A stretch of DNA of 44,276 nucleotides from an uncultured Alphaproteobacteria bacterium (GTDB lineage: Bacteria > Pseudomonadota > Alphaproteobacteria > Geminicoccales > Geminicoccaceae). Made by a program: the position numbers and the translations under genes. How positions within the stretch are numbered: position 1 is the stretch's first letter; each line of letters opens with the position of its first letter. The notes beneath the pieces are model-generated. The model did not search any database. It had not been told where the DNA came from and saw nothing but the letters and a program-made list of their open reading frames with translations. The stretch lies in the NCBI GenBank assembly GCA_902826935.1, contig CADEGR010000021.1, positions 1 to 44,276 of the forward strand, in the 5' to 3' direction. This document shows, in pieces, positions 27,165 to 35,432 of this stretch.

Positions 27165-27392
27165 ATGACCAAGAATGTCGGCAGCATCGATCGATTGCTC
27201 CGGGTGATCGTCGGCCTCGCGCTCCTGTCGCTGGTCCTCGTGCTGGCGGACCCGATGCGCTGGGTCGGCCTGATCGGGCTGGTGCCGCTATTTACCGGCC
27301 TGGTCGGCAGCTGCCCCGCCTACAGCCTGTTCGGCATCCGCACCTGCTCGTTGGCTGACGGGCCGGGCGTCGGCGGCCAGCGGAAGGCTTGA
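27165..27392 (+). CDS. DUF2892 (YgaP-type) inner membrane protein
   Basis: A 75-residue protein with two hydrophobic segments (LLRVIVGLALLSLVLVLA and WVGLIGLVPLFTGLVGSC) and the DUF2892 end SCPAYSLFGIRTCS with two conserved Cys. The same domain follows the rhodanese domain in E. coli YgaP, and it occurs widely in sulfide and persulfide operons. AGGAG precedes the ATG. Its TGA lies 5 bases before the next start. Confidence 0.88.
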   Translation: MTKNVGSIDRLLRVIVGLALLSLVLVLADPMRWVGLIGLVPLFTGLVGSCPAYSLFGIRTCSLADGPGVGGQRKA

Positions 27393-27397
27393 CCGGC

Positions 27398-27853
27398 ATG
27401 CCCGAAAGCCCTGGGCCGGTGATCCGGCAGCTGACGTCCTCCTTGTCAGTGGCCGGCCAGATCGCCGAGACCGACTTGCCGATGATCGCCAGCCAGGGCT
27501 TTCGCGCGATCGTCAACAACCGGCCCGATGACGAGGCGCCGGGCCAGCCGGCCGCCGCCGCCCTGGCGCGCGCCGCCGAGCGGCTCGGTCTGGCCTATCG
27601 GCATGTGCCGGCAAGGTCGGGCCAGCTGACCGATGCCGATGTCGCGGCCTTCGCACGGGCCCTGGCGGAGCTGCCAGGGCCCGTGCTGGCCTTTTGCCGG
27701 AGCGGCACCCGCTCGACCACGCTCTGGGCACTCGGCGCGACGGGCGGACTGTCGCCGGACGACATCCTGCGGATTGCTGCCGAGGCCGGCTTCGACCTCG
27801 CCGCCATCCGAGCGCGCCTGGGCCAGCATGCCGCAATGCCACGCCAGGTCTAG
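27398..27853 (+). CDS. TIGR01244-type DSP-fold/rhodanese-like sulfurtransferase
   Basis: A 151-residue protein of the Blh N-terminal/TIGR01244 type. The active-site loop is AFCRSGTRSTTLW with Cys100; CRSGTR has the length of a rhodanese loop rather than a classical CX5R phosphatase loop, which fits sulfur transfer in this operon. FRAIVNNRPDDEAPGQP is the conserved N-terminal block. I prefer the ATG at 27398 because a GGAAGG ribosome-binding site stands 10 bases upstream; the TTG at 27389 is too close to it. It overlaps nothing and follows the DUF2892 gene by 5 bases. Confidence 0.85.
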   Translation: MPESPGPVIRQLTSSLSVAGQIAETDLPMIASQGFRAIVNNRPDDEAPGQPAAAALARAAERLGLAYRHVPARSGQLTDADVAAFARALAELPGPVLAFCRSGTRSTTLWALGATGGLSPDDILRIAAEAGFDLAAIRARLGQHAAMPRQV

Positions 27854-27897
27854 AAGCGGCCGGGCCACGCCGCCCGCGGGATCGGATCATGCGGGAT

Positions 27898-27919
27898 CAC
27901 GGGCGGGCGACCGCCCGTG
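27898..27919 (+). promoter_or_regulatory. Hairpin covering the start codon of the TauE/SafE gene
   Basis: CACGGGCGG (27898-27906), loop GCGA, CCGCCCGTG (27911-27919) form a perfect 9-bp stem with a GNRA-type tetraloop. The last three bases are the GTG start codon of the next gene. No T run follows, so it is not a terminator. It should limit translation initiation unless opened by upstream ribosomes or a factor (inference). Confidence 0.6.
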
Positions 27920-28690
27920 ATTGCCGCGACCCTCGCCGCCCTCGGCTCGGGTCTGCTGGTCGGCTTCTCGCTCAGCCTCGTCGGCGGCGGCGGATCGATC
28001 CTGGCGACGCCGCTCCTGATCTACCTGGTCGGGGTCGCGCCGCCCCACGTCGCGATCGGCACCAGCGCCCTGGCGGTCTCGATCAATGCCATGGCGGGCC
28101 TCGCCAGCCACGCTCGGGCCGGCCATGTGCGCTGGCCCTGCGCGCTCGCCTTCGCCGCCATCGGCACGATCGGCGCCTTGGCGGGCTCGAGCCTCGGCAA
28201 GCTGATCGACGGCGACCGCCTGCTGTTGCTGTTCGGGCTCCTCATGCTGCTGGTCGGCGCGCTCATGCTGCGGCCGCGAGGGGCGCAGATCAGGCCCGAG
28301 CGGCCGGTCGATCTGGCCACCTGCAGCTTGACCATGGCGGTGGCTTTGGCTGCCGGAGTCCTGGCCGGCTTCTTCGGCATCGGCGGCGGCTTCCTGATCG
28401 TGCCGGGCTTGATGCTGGCGACCGGCATGCCGATCATCAACGCGGTCGGCTCCTCGCTCCTGGCGGTCGCCAGCTTCGGCCTCGCGACGGCGCTCAGCTA
28501 TGCCTATTCCGGCCTGATCGATTGGCGGGTCGCGGCCGAGTTCATTGTCGGCGGGGTCGGTGGCAGCATCCTCGGCATCCGCCTGGCGCAGCATCTCGCG
28601 GGCCAGAAGGGGCTGCTGAATCGGGTCTTCGCCGGCATGATCTTCCTGGTCGCCGCCTATGTCATCTACCGCAGCCTCCCGCTGGCCTGA
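27917..28690 (+). CDS. TauE/SafE family sulfite/anion exporter
   Basis: A 257-residue inner-membrane protein with about eight hydrophobic segments and the TauE/SafE repeat motif (SLVGGGGSILATPLLIY at about 16-32 and GFFGIGGGFLIVPGLM in the second half). It probably exports sulfite or another sulfur oxyanion made by the persulfide dioxygenase-like enzyme upstream. The start is GTG at 27917, inside a perfect hairpin. It is the last gene of the BigR-like operon. Confidence 0.9.
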   Translation: MIAATLAALGSGLLVGFSLSLVGGGGSILATPLLIYLVGVAPPHVAIGTSALAVSINAMAGLASHARAGHVRWPCALAFAAIGTIGALAGSSLGKLIDGDRLLLLFGLLMLLVGALMLRPRGAQIRPERPVDLATCSLTMAVALAAGVLAGFFGIGGGFLIVPGLMLATGMPIINAVGSSLLAVASFGLATALSYAYSGLIDWRVAAEFIVGGVGGSILGIRLAQHLAGQKGLLNRVFAGMIFLVAAYVIYRSLPLA

Positions 28691-28774
28691 CGTCCATGCG
28701 GCCGCGCGGGTTGCCAGCACGCCAAAGGGCGCCAATAGATTGGAGGTCGCTGCTCTGATCCATGGGAGGAACCG

Positions 28775-29758
28775 ATGATGCGCACCAAGGCATCCGTGGC
28801 GCTCGCTGCCATGCTGCTAGGCGTTGCCGCCTTGCCCGGTCGGGCGGACGATCAGCCGGTTGCGGTCCAGATCGTGGACGCCATGAACCAGGTGTTCGGC
28901 AGCCATCCCGGCTTTCGCGCCAACCACGCCAAAGGCGTCGTGGTCGAGGGCAGCTTCACGGCATCCGCCAACGCGGCATCCTTGAGCCGGGCCGTGCTGT
29001 TCGACGGCAGCGCCATTCCGGTGACGGTGCGGTTCTCCGATGCGACCGGGCTGCCCGAAATTCCCGATGGCGCGGCAGAGGCCAATCCCCACGGCATGGC
29101 CATCAAGTTCCATCTGCCTGACGCCAGCGAGACGGACATGGTGCTGAACGCGCTGAAGTTCTTTCCGGTCGCGACCGCCGCCGAGTTCCGCGACCTCTTC
29201 CTGGCCGTCGCCGCAAGTCCGCCCGACGCGCCGAAACCCACGCCCATCGAGCAATTCGTGGCGAGCCATCCCGCCGTGCCGGCCGCCCTCGCGACCGTGG
29301 CCACGCCGGAGAGCTTTGCCACCGACAACTATTTTGGGGTCAATGCGTTCGTGCTGATCAACCAGGCAGGCGACCGCCAGGCGGTGCGCTATCAGGTGAT
29401 CCCGGACCAGATTGCGCATCTCGATGCGGCGGCAGCGGCCAAGCGGGCGCCTGACTTCCTCATGAGCGAGCTGCCAGCACGCCTCCAGGCCGGACCGGTG
29501 ACCTTTCACCTGAGGGCCCAGCTGGCCGCCGAAGGCGATCCGACCGGCGATGCGACCAAGGCTTGGCCGGCGGAGCGCGAGGTGGTCGAGCTCGGAGTGA
29601 TCACGCTCGACCAGGCGGTCGCCGACAGCGCGACGGCGGAGCGATCGCTGCTGTTCTTGCCCGGCCAGGTCACCGACGGGATCGAGCCCTCCGATGATCC
29701 GCTGATCGAGCTGCGCGATGCGGCCTACGCCGAATCCTTCGCGCGGCGGGGCTCCTAG
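28775..29758 (+). CDS. Catalase-related peroxidase (SrpA type), exported
   Basis: A 327-residue small heme catalase-family protein with a signal peptide (MMRTKASVALAAMLLGVA, cut after GRADD or near residue 25). The distal His is in GFRANHAKGVVVEG, then VRFSDATG, NPHGMAIKFHLP and the proximal heme Tyr in RDAAYAESFARR. SrpA-like proteins are periplasmic peroxidases using small organic donors; several lie near stress or sulfur genes. It has its own AGGAGG-like ribosome-binding site (GGGAGGAACCG) and follows the sulfide operon by 84 bases; whether it is in the same transcript is not clear. Confidence 0.9.
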   Translation: MMRTKASVALAAMLLGVAALPGRADDQPVAVQIVDAMNQVFGSHPGFRANHAKGVVVEGSFTASANAASLSRAVLFDGSAIPVTVRFSDATGLPEIPDGAAEANPHGMAIKFHLPDASETDMVLNALKFFPVATAAEFRDLFLAVAASPPDAPKPTPIEQFVASHPAVPAALATVATPESFATDNYFGVNAFVLINQAGDRQAVRYQVIPDQIAHLDAAAAAKRAPDFLMSELPARLQAGPVTFHLRAQLAAEGDPTGDATKAWPAEREVVELGVITLDQAVADSATAERSLLFLPGQVTDGIEPSDDPLIELRDAAYAESFARRGS

Positions 29759-29773
29759 CCTCCGGCGGACGGC

Positions 29774-30784
29774 TCAGGCCGGCGTGTCGGCCGCCCATTT
29801 GTCGCGGCGCTTCTTCCGGCGGCCTTCCAGCAGCTCGTCGCCTGCCTTGGTCCCGTCGTGCCAGCTGCCGAATATGCGGTCCAGCGGCACGCTGCCGTCG
29901 CCGTAGTTCACCTCGAAATATTTGTGGTGCAGGTAGTGGACATAGGCATGTGTGTCCATTGCCTTGTCGTCGCCGGTCAGGATCCGGTCGAAGCCGATAT
30001 GGCCCACGATCGCCCCCATGCCGGCGAAGTTGAGCTGATAGAGAGCGATCAGCGGATGGGACGGCAGCAGGAGATGCAGGAGCGAGCTCGAGAAGTAGAG
30101 CGCTTGCTCGACCGGATGCATCGACAAGGACGACCAGGGGCTGGGATTGACCGACCGGTGGTGCACCGAGTGGACGTATTTGTAGAGCACGGGGATGTGG
30201 ATCAGGCGGTGGATGCAGTAGAAGTGGAATTCATGCCAGATCGGCACCAGCAGCCAGAAGACCACGAACCAGACCGGCGTCTGGTGTAGCACCGACCAGG
30301 GACCGTAGCCGTTGGCATAGCACCAGAGGATCAGCACCTCGTAGGCGGTCCAGATCGGCACGCCGGTGCCGAAGGTGCGGATGATCCCATCCAGCGCCTG
30401 CGACTTGAACAGAAACGCGTTCGATCGGTGGTCGCCGGGGAACCGGTGATTGTACTTGAACTGCGTGCCCTGCTTGCGCTGGATGTAGAGCCTGAGCTCC
30501 ATGGCGCCGTAGAACAGCAGCACCGCCAGCGAATTGCGCAGCAGGAGCAGCAGCACCCAGCCGGGCGAGAGGGTCTGCAACGTCGCGACGTCGGGCGTCA
30601 GAAAAAACCAGTAGAGCGCCGCCAGGGCCATCCAGCTGACGTTCCAGGGCAGGAAATACCCCTTGAGCCAGCCGAGAATCTCCGCCGGTTGCCACGGCAG
30701 CCGGTAGAACGGCGCGATCAGGTTGGGCCCGTTCGGCGCCCAGTCGCCGCGCGCATTGCGCACACCAAACTGCAGATCATCCAT
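29774..30784 (-). CDS. Sterol desaturase / fatty acid hydroxylase superfamily protein
   Basis: A 336-residue membrane di-iron oxygenase-type protein. Three histidine boxes are visible: HEFHFYCIHRLIH, HSVHHRSVNP and the late HYLHHKYFEVNYG. Hydrophobic segments surround them (WMALAALYWFF, VLLLLLRNSLAVLLF, VWFVVFWLLVPIW, LLHLLLPSHPLIALY). It probably hydroxylates or desaturates a lipid or carotenoid at the inner membrane. The start is the ATG at 30784 with GGAAAGG upstream; an in-frame extension to 30871 is Arg/Pro-rich and unlikely. It converges with the catalase-related gene. Confidence 0.9.
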   Translation of the reverse strand: MDDLQFGVRNARGDWAPNGPNLIAPFYRLPWQPAEILGWLKGYFLPWNVSWMALAALYWFFLTPDVATLQTLSPGWVLLLLLRNSLAVLLFYGAMELRLYIQRKQGTQFKYNHRFPGDHRSNAFLFKSQALDGIIRTFGTGVPIWTAYEVLILWCYANGYGPWSVLHQTPVWFVVFWLLVPIWHEFHFYCIHRLIHIPVLYKYVHSVHHRSVNPSPWSSLSMHPVEQALYFSSSLLHLLLPSHPLIALYQLNFAGMGAIVGHIGFDRILTGDDKAMDTHAYVHYLHHKYFEVNYGDGSVPLDRIFGSWHDGTKAGDELLEGRRKKRRDKWAADTPA

Positions 30785-30921
30785 GGCCGCCGCCTTTCCG
30801 GCGCCTCGCGGTCCCGCACTGCCCCGCGCAGCCGGCCCTGCCGGCCGATCCCGTGAGCGCCTTTCGGGCAAGATTATCGCGGATCGGGACCATCAGCCAG
30901 GGGCCTGTCCGCCCAGCGCGC

Positions 30922-31899
30922 TCACTTGCGCCGGAAGAGGTCGACCAGGATCGCGACCAGCACGACGATGCCGATGATCACGCGCTCCCAGAAGCCGGAC
31001 ACGTTGAGCAGCACGATGCCGTTGCCGAGCACCGCCATCAACAGGGCGCCCAGGATCGTGCCGGCGATCGTGCCCTGGCCACCGCGCAGGCTCGTGCCGC
31101 CGATGATGGCGGCGGTGATGGCGCCCATCAGCCAGCCTTCGCCGACCGAGGGCTGGCCGGAATCCATCCGGCTCGCATACAGGATGCCGGCCAGCGCGGC
31201 GAACAGGCCGGCCAGGCCGAACACCATGAACTCGACGCGGGCGGCGCGGATGCCGACCAGCGTGGCGGCTTCGCGATTGCCGCCGACCGCGTAGATGTCG
31301 CGGCCGAAGCGCGTCATGCGCAGGACATAGGCGAGCAGGGCGCCCGCCGCGATGAAGATCAGCACCGGCACCGGCACGCCGTAGACGCTGCCCTGGCCGA
31401 AGACCCGGAACTGCTCGCCCAGAGGCCGGATCGGGTAGCCCTCGGTGACCACCAGGGTCAGGCCGGCGAAGATCTCCCAGGATGCGAGGGTGACGATGAA
31501 CGGATTGAGCCGGAGCGTCGCCACGAAGAAGCCATTGATCAGCCCCAGGCCGAGGCCGAAGGCCGCGGTCAGCGGCAGGACCGCATAGGGGTGGATGCCG
31601 CCGCTGGTCAGCATCAGGGAGCCGATGATCGCTGACAGCCCGGCGGCCGCGCCCACCGAAAGGTCGATGCCGCCGATCAGGAGCACCAGCGTCTGGCCCA
31701 GGGCCACCAGCCCGACGAACGAGGCCTGGCGCGCCACGACGCTGAGATTGTAGGGCGTGAGGAAGTTGGGGGTCGCCAGGCTCAGGGCGAGCACGAGCAG
31801 CACCAGCGCCAGAAAGACGCCGCTCGCCTGCCATTGCCGGAAACGCAGCAAGGGCGCGGCCAGACGCGCCATGGGGCTGATCGTCGTGGTGTCGGTCAT
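30922..31899 (-). CDS. Sugar ABC transporter permease, importer 1 (RbsC-like)
   Basis: A 325-residue inner-membrane permease of the ribose/xylose (BPD_transp_2) type, with about ten helices and the family signatures ALGQTLVLLIGGIDLSVGA, ASWEIFAGL, YAVGGNREAATLVGI and IIGGTSLRGGQGTIAGTILG. It follows its ATPase gene by 11 bases in the same operon and forms the translocation pore of importer 1. Confidence 0.94.
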   Translation of the reverse strand: MTDTTTISPMARLAAPLLRFRQWQASGVFLALVLLVLALSLATPNFLTPYNLSVVARQASFVGLVALGQTLVLLIGGIDLSVGAAAGLSAIIGSLMLTSGGIHPYAVLPLTAAFGLGLGLINGFFVATLRLNPFIVTLASWEIFAGLTLVVTEGYPIRPLGEQFRVFGQGSVYGVPVPVLIFIAAGALLAYVLRMTRFGRDIYAVGGNREAATLVGIRAARVEFMVFGLAGLFAALAGILYASRMDSGQPSVGEGWLMGAITAAIIGGTSLRGGQGTIAGTILGALLMAVLGNGIVLLNVSGFWERVIIGIVVLVAILVDLFRRK

Positions 31900-31910
31900 G
31901 GTTTGCCTTT

Positions 31911-33398
31911 TCAGCTCATGGCCAGGCGCAGCAGGCTTTCCTGGGTGGCACCTTGGGCATCGACGGTGCCCTTCACCCGGCCCTCGTGGAGCACCAGGAT
32001 CCGATCAGCGATGTCGAGAATGTCCTGCAGCTCCGACGACACGTAGATGATTGAGAGGCCGGCGTCGGTGAGCGCCGCGAGCTGCCGTTGGATCTCGGCC
32101 TTGGCGTTCACGTCGATGCCGCGGGTCGGCTCATCGAGGAACAGGACATGGGATTGCCGCATCAGCCAGCGCGCGATGATGACCTTCTGCTGGTTGCCGC
32201 CCGAGAGCGTGGTGATGGGATCGCGCGGGCTGCCGATCTTGATGCGCGCCTCGCGCACGCAGCGCTCGACCGCGCGCGCCATGTCGGCGAACCGCAAGCC
32301 GAGCACGGCCGTGAAGTCGCGGTGCGAGGGCAGCGTCATGTTCTCCGCGATGCTGAGCAGCGGGAAGATGCCGTCCTGCTTGCGCTCCTCCGGTAGGTAG
32401 ACGAAGCCCCGGGCGATCGCCTCGGCCGGATGACGCGGCGCGAAGGGCTGGCCGAACAGCTCGACCGTGCCGGCCTGGCGCCGTGTCGCCCCGAACAGGC
32501 AGCGGCCGAGCTCGGTCCGGCCGGAGCCGACCAGGCCGGCGATGCCCAGCACCTCGCCCTTGCGGAGGTCGAACGACACGTCCTGGAACTCGCCCGCGCG
32601 GGTGAGGCCGTTGACCGCCAGCACGGTCTCGGCGCCCGCCTGCGACCGGGCGGCGCGCTCGGCGACCTGCATCTCCTGGCCCGCCATGTGCCGGACCATC
32701 TCCGCCTTGGTGGTGGTCTTGGAATCGAGCTCGGCCACCACCTGGCCGTCGCGCATGACCACGATCCGGTCGGCGAGGTTGCGGACCTCGTCCAGGCGAT
32801 GGGAGATGTAGAAGACCGCGCCGCCGCGCTCGCGGAACGCCTTGATGAACCGGAACAGCTTCGCCGCCTCGCGGTCGGTCAGCGCGGCGGTCGGCTCGTC
32901 GAAGATCAGGATCCGGGCGGCGGTCGCGGCGGCGCGCGCGATCTGCACAAGCTGCTGCTGGGGCTTGCTCAGCTGGCCGGCCGGCAGGTCGAGGTCGATG
33001 CCGTCATCGAGCAGCGCCAGCACCGCCTGGGCGCGCCGGCGCGTTGCCGGCCAGTCGATTCGGCCGAGGCCATCGTGGGTCTGGGTGCCCAGCAGGATGT
33101 TCTCGGCGACCGAGAGCGCCGGCACGAGATGGATCTCCTGCGGCGCGATCGCGATCGCAGCCCGCTGGGCGTCGACCGTGCTGCGGAACTGCACGGCCTG
33201 GCCGTCGAGCATGAGCGTGCCCGCGTCCGGTCGCAGGCGGCCGCAGACGATGTTCACCAGCGTCGACTTGCCGGCCCCGTTCTCGCCCACGATCGCCAGG
33301 ATCTCGCCGCGCTTGATCCCGAGGCTGACCTGGGCGAGGGCTCGAACCGGCCCGAACCGCTTCGCCAGGTCGACGGCTGCCAGCACTGGCGCGCTCAT
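31911..33398 (-). CDS. Sugar ABC transporter ATPase, importer 1 (RbsA/XylG-like, two nucleotide-binding domains)
   Basis: A 495-residue double ATPase. NBD1 has Walker A GENGAGKSTLVN, a signature LSKPQQQLVQIARA and Walker B ILIFDEPTAAL; NBD2 has the degenerate Walker A GLVGSGRTELGR, signature LSGGNQQKVIIARWL and VLFLDEPTRGIDV, the normal pattern of RbsA/MglA-type proteins. I set the start at the ATG at 33398 with GAAGGAA upstream. It lies between the binding-protein gene and the permease gene. Confidence 0.95.
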   Translation of the reverse strand: MSAPVLAAVDLAKRFGPVRALAQVSLGIKRGEILAIVGENGAGKSTLVNIVCGRLRPDAGTLMLDGQAVQFRSTVDAQRAAIAIAPQEIHLVPALSVAENILLGTQTHDGLGRIDWPATRRRAQAVLALLDDGIDLDLPAGQLSKPQQQLVQIARAAATAARILIFDEPTAALTDREAAKLFRFIKAFRERGGAVFYISHRLDEVRNLADRIVVMRDGQVVAELDSKTTTKAEMVRHMAGQEMQVAERAARSQAGAETVLAVNGLTRAGEFQDVSFDLRKGEVLGIAGLVGSGRTELGRCLFGATRRQAGTVELFGQPFAPRHPAEAIARGFVYLPEERKQDGIFPLLSIAENMTLPSHRDFTAVLGLRFADMARAVERCVREARIKIGSPRDPITTLSGGNQQKVIIARWLMRQSHVLFLDEPTRGIDVNAKAEIQRQLAALTDAGLSIIYVSSELQDILDIADRILVLHEGRVKGTVDAQGATQESLLRLAMS

Positions 33399-33461
33399 GC
33401 AGGTTCCTTCGCGGCAGGCGCGGCGGTCCGACGCATCGGTCCGCCGCCGTCCCCCGGCCAA

Positions 33462-34424
33462 TCAGCCGCCGCTGACCATGTCCTTGGTCAGGATCTGCGA
33501 GCCGGTCGCGTGCTCATGCGGGATCGTGTGGTTCTGGACCATCGCGACCATGTACTTGACCGCCCAGTAGCCGATCTCCCACTGGCGCTGCGCCTTGACC
33601 CCGGCGATCACGCCGTCGCTGATGAACTGCAGCGTTTCCGGCAGATCGTCCATGCCGACGATGGTCACCTGGTCGGTCAGGCCGGCATTGACCACGGCGC
33701 GGGCGGCGCCGATCGGGTTCGAGGCGTTCGAGCCGAAGATGCCGGCGAGGTCCGGATTGGCCTGCAGCGCGTTCTCGGTCAGGCTCACCGCCTTCTCCAG
33801 GCTGTCGTCATCCGGCTGCTCGAACACCACCTGGATGTCCGGATAGGCGGCGATCGCGGCCTTGAACCCCTTCACGCGGGCGGCGTGGTTGGTCGCCGTC
33901 AGGCTGCCCGCCAGGATCCCGACCTTGCCCTTCTGGCCGATCTTCTCGGCGAGGAAGTCGGCGAGGTCACGTCCGTCCTGCTCGTCGCCCTTGTGCCCGA
34001 CGAAGGGAAAATCCTCGGAGCAGAAGGTGTCGAAGGTCAGCACGTTGAGCCCGGCCGCCTTCGCCTCGGTCAGGAGCTGGACGTTGGTCGATGGATCGAG
34101 GCAGGACACCGCCAGGCCGTCCGGCTGGCGCGCGATGTCGGTCTCGATCCTGCGGTTGTGGTCGGCGACATCGGCCTGCGGCGGCGCATCCCAGACCACG
34201 TCGACGCTGATGCCCTGGGACTTGAGCTCGTCGACCGCCTTGTCGGCGCCGGCCCGAACCACGTCGTACCAGGGATGCACGACCTTCGGGACGAACACGA
34301 GGGTGAGCGGCTTGTCGACCGGCTTGATCAGGCTGCCTTGGTCGAACGCGGCAGCGGGATAGATCGGCCAGGCCAGCGCGGCGGCCACCGCACCGGCGAC
34401 GAGGGCAGGCGTCAGCTTGATCAT
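33462..34424 (-). CDS. Periplasmic sugar-binding protein, importer 1
   Basis: A 320-residue periplasmic binding protein of the ribose/galactose type (Peripla_BP_4) with a signal peptide (MIKLTPALVAGAVAAALAW, mature from about FDQG). Core blocks are LTLVFVPKVVHPWYDVVRAG, DGLAVSCLDPSTNV, GKVGILAGSLTATNHAARVKG, GIFGSNASNPIGAARAV and VTIVGMDDLPETL. The GGAGGAG ribosome-binding site before the ATG at 34424 is strong, as expected for an abundant binding protein. It is the first gene of importer 1. The ligand cannot be read. Confidence 0.93.
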   Translation of the reverse strand: MIKLTPALVAGAVAAALAWPIYPAAAFDQGSLIKPVDKPLTLVFVPKVVHPWYDVVRAGADKAVDELKSQGISVDVVWDAPPQADVADHNRRIETDIARQPDGLAVSCLDPSTNVQLLTEAKAAGLNVLTFDTFCSEDFPFVGHKGDEQDGRDLADFLAEKIGQKGKVGILAGSLTATNHAARVKGFKAAIAAYPDIQVVFEQPDDDSLEKAVSLTENALQANPDLAGIFGSNASNPIGAARAVVNAGLTDQVTIVGMDDLPETLQFISDGVIAGVKAQRQWEIGYWAVKYMVAMVQNHTIPHEHATGSQILTKDMVSGG

Positions 34425-34459
34425 GGCAACTCCTCCGTTATGGCGCATCGCGGCGCCGG

Positions 34460-34546
34460 TCAGCTCGCCGCCGGGCACGTCCCGGCAGCCTCGCAACGTC
34501 GTCTCGGGGCGTCGCGGCATGCTTGCGCACGGAAAAACTCAGCCAT
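34460..34546 (-). CDS. Possible 28-residue leader peptide upstream of importer 1
   Basis: In the 171-base gap between the SDR and the binding-protein gene, an ATG at 34546 preceded by AGGGGGG (6 bases away) opens a 28-codon frame (MAEFFRAQACRDAPRRRCEA, then AGTCPAAS) that ends 35 bases before the binding-protein start. A hairpin GCCGGG-ACGTG-CCCGGC lies over its 3' end. It may be a regulatory leader or chance. Confidence 0.25.
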   Translation of the reverse strand: MAEFFRAQACRDAPRRRCEAAGTCPAAS

Positions 34547-34595
34547 GATCTGCCCCCCTGATGGTTCGTTTCTTTTGGTTTGAACCCCGCTCGTC

Positions 34596-35384
34596 TCACC
34601 AGCAGCAAAAGCCACCGTCGACCAGCAAATCGACGCCGGTGCAAAAGGACGCGGCGTCGCTCGCCAGAAAGATCGCCGGCCCCACCATCTCATCGACCGT
34701 CGCCATGCGGCCCATCGGCGTCTGGCGCTCGAACTCCTTGGTCTGATGCACCATCTCGGGCCGCGTGTTCATGGGCGTCGCGGTGTAGCCGGGGCTGATC
34801 GCATTCACCCGGATGCCGCGCTCAACCCATTCCATCGCCAGGCTCTTGGTCATGTGAATGACGCCGGCCTTGGACGCGTTGTAGTGGACCTGCTTCAGGC
34901 CGCGATTGACGATCACGCCCGACATCGAGGCGATGTTGATGATCGAGCCGGCGCCATGGCGCAGCATCACGCTCGCCTCGGCCTGGCAGGACAGGAAGAC
35001 GCCCTTCAGATTGATGTCCATCAGCGTCTGATACTGCTCCTCGGCCATCTCCTCGGCGGGGTTGGCATTGGCGATGCCGGCCGCGTTGACCGCGATGCGA
35101 AGCGGGCCCAGCTCCGCCTCGGTCCGCGCGACCGCGGCCCTCAGGGCCGTCTTGCTGGTGACCTCGCCGGCCACCGCGAGCGCCCGGCCTCCTGCCGCGC
35201 CGCTCCTCGCCCCGGCCCGCTCCACCCCCCCCTCCGCCCGGCCACCCCCGCAGGCGACGTCCGCGCCGCATTGGGCGAGGCCCAGGGCGATCCGCTGCCC
35301 GATGCCGCTGCCGGCGCCGGTCACCAGAGCGACCCGCCCCGCGAGATCGAACAGCTTGGGTGCGTTGAGCGTGACGTCTGCCAA
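34596..35384 (-). CDS. Polyol-type SDR oxidoreductase between the two importers
   Basis: A 262-residue short-chain dehydrogenase with VTGAGSGIGQRIALGLA, NAAGIANANPAEE, NIASMSGVIVNRG, catalytic YNASKAG, and a C-terminal GVDLLVDGGFCCW that recalls D-arabinitol/sorbitol-type dehydrogenases. I prefer the TTG at 35384 (AGGGGACAGG upstream) because the fold starts there; an ATG at 35420 is possible. Residues about 44-66, after beta strand 2, are unusually Gly/Ala/Arg-rich and lack the usual acidic cofactor-selecting residue; the DNA there contains an 8-base C run (35225-35232). It lies in the leftward operon between ATPase 2 and binding protein 1. Confidence 0.85.
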   Translation of the reverse strand: MADVTLNAPKLFDLAGRVALVTGAGSGIGQRIALGLAQCGADVACGGGRAEGGVERAGARSGAAGGRALAVAGEVTSKTALRAAVARTEAELGPLRIAVNAAGIANANPAEEMAEEQYQTLMDINLKGVFLSCQAEASVMLRHGAGSIINIASMSGVIVNRGLKQVHYNASKAGVIHMTKSLAMEWVERGIRVNAISPGYTATPMNTRPEMVHQTKEFERQTPMGRMATVDEMVGPAIFLASDAASFCTGVDLLVDGGFCCW

Positions 35385-35432
35385 AGTCCTGTCCCCTCTG
35401 CTTCGAACCACGCGTCTCATTCATCGCCGGCG

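Noticed and set aside
24497-31000. Attachment-site repeat of the tRNA-Ser 3' end
   Set aside because: I looked for a second copy of the T-arm/acceptor sequence to the right of the tRNA and saw none in this window, and there is no integrase or transposase gene.
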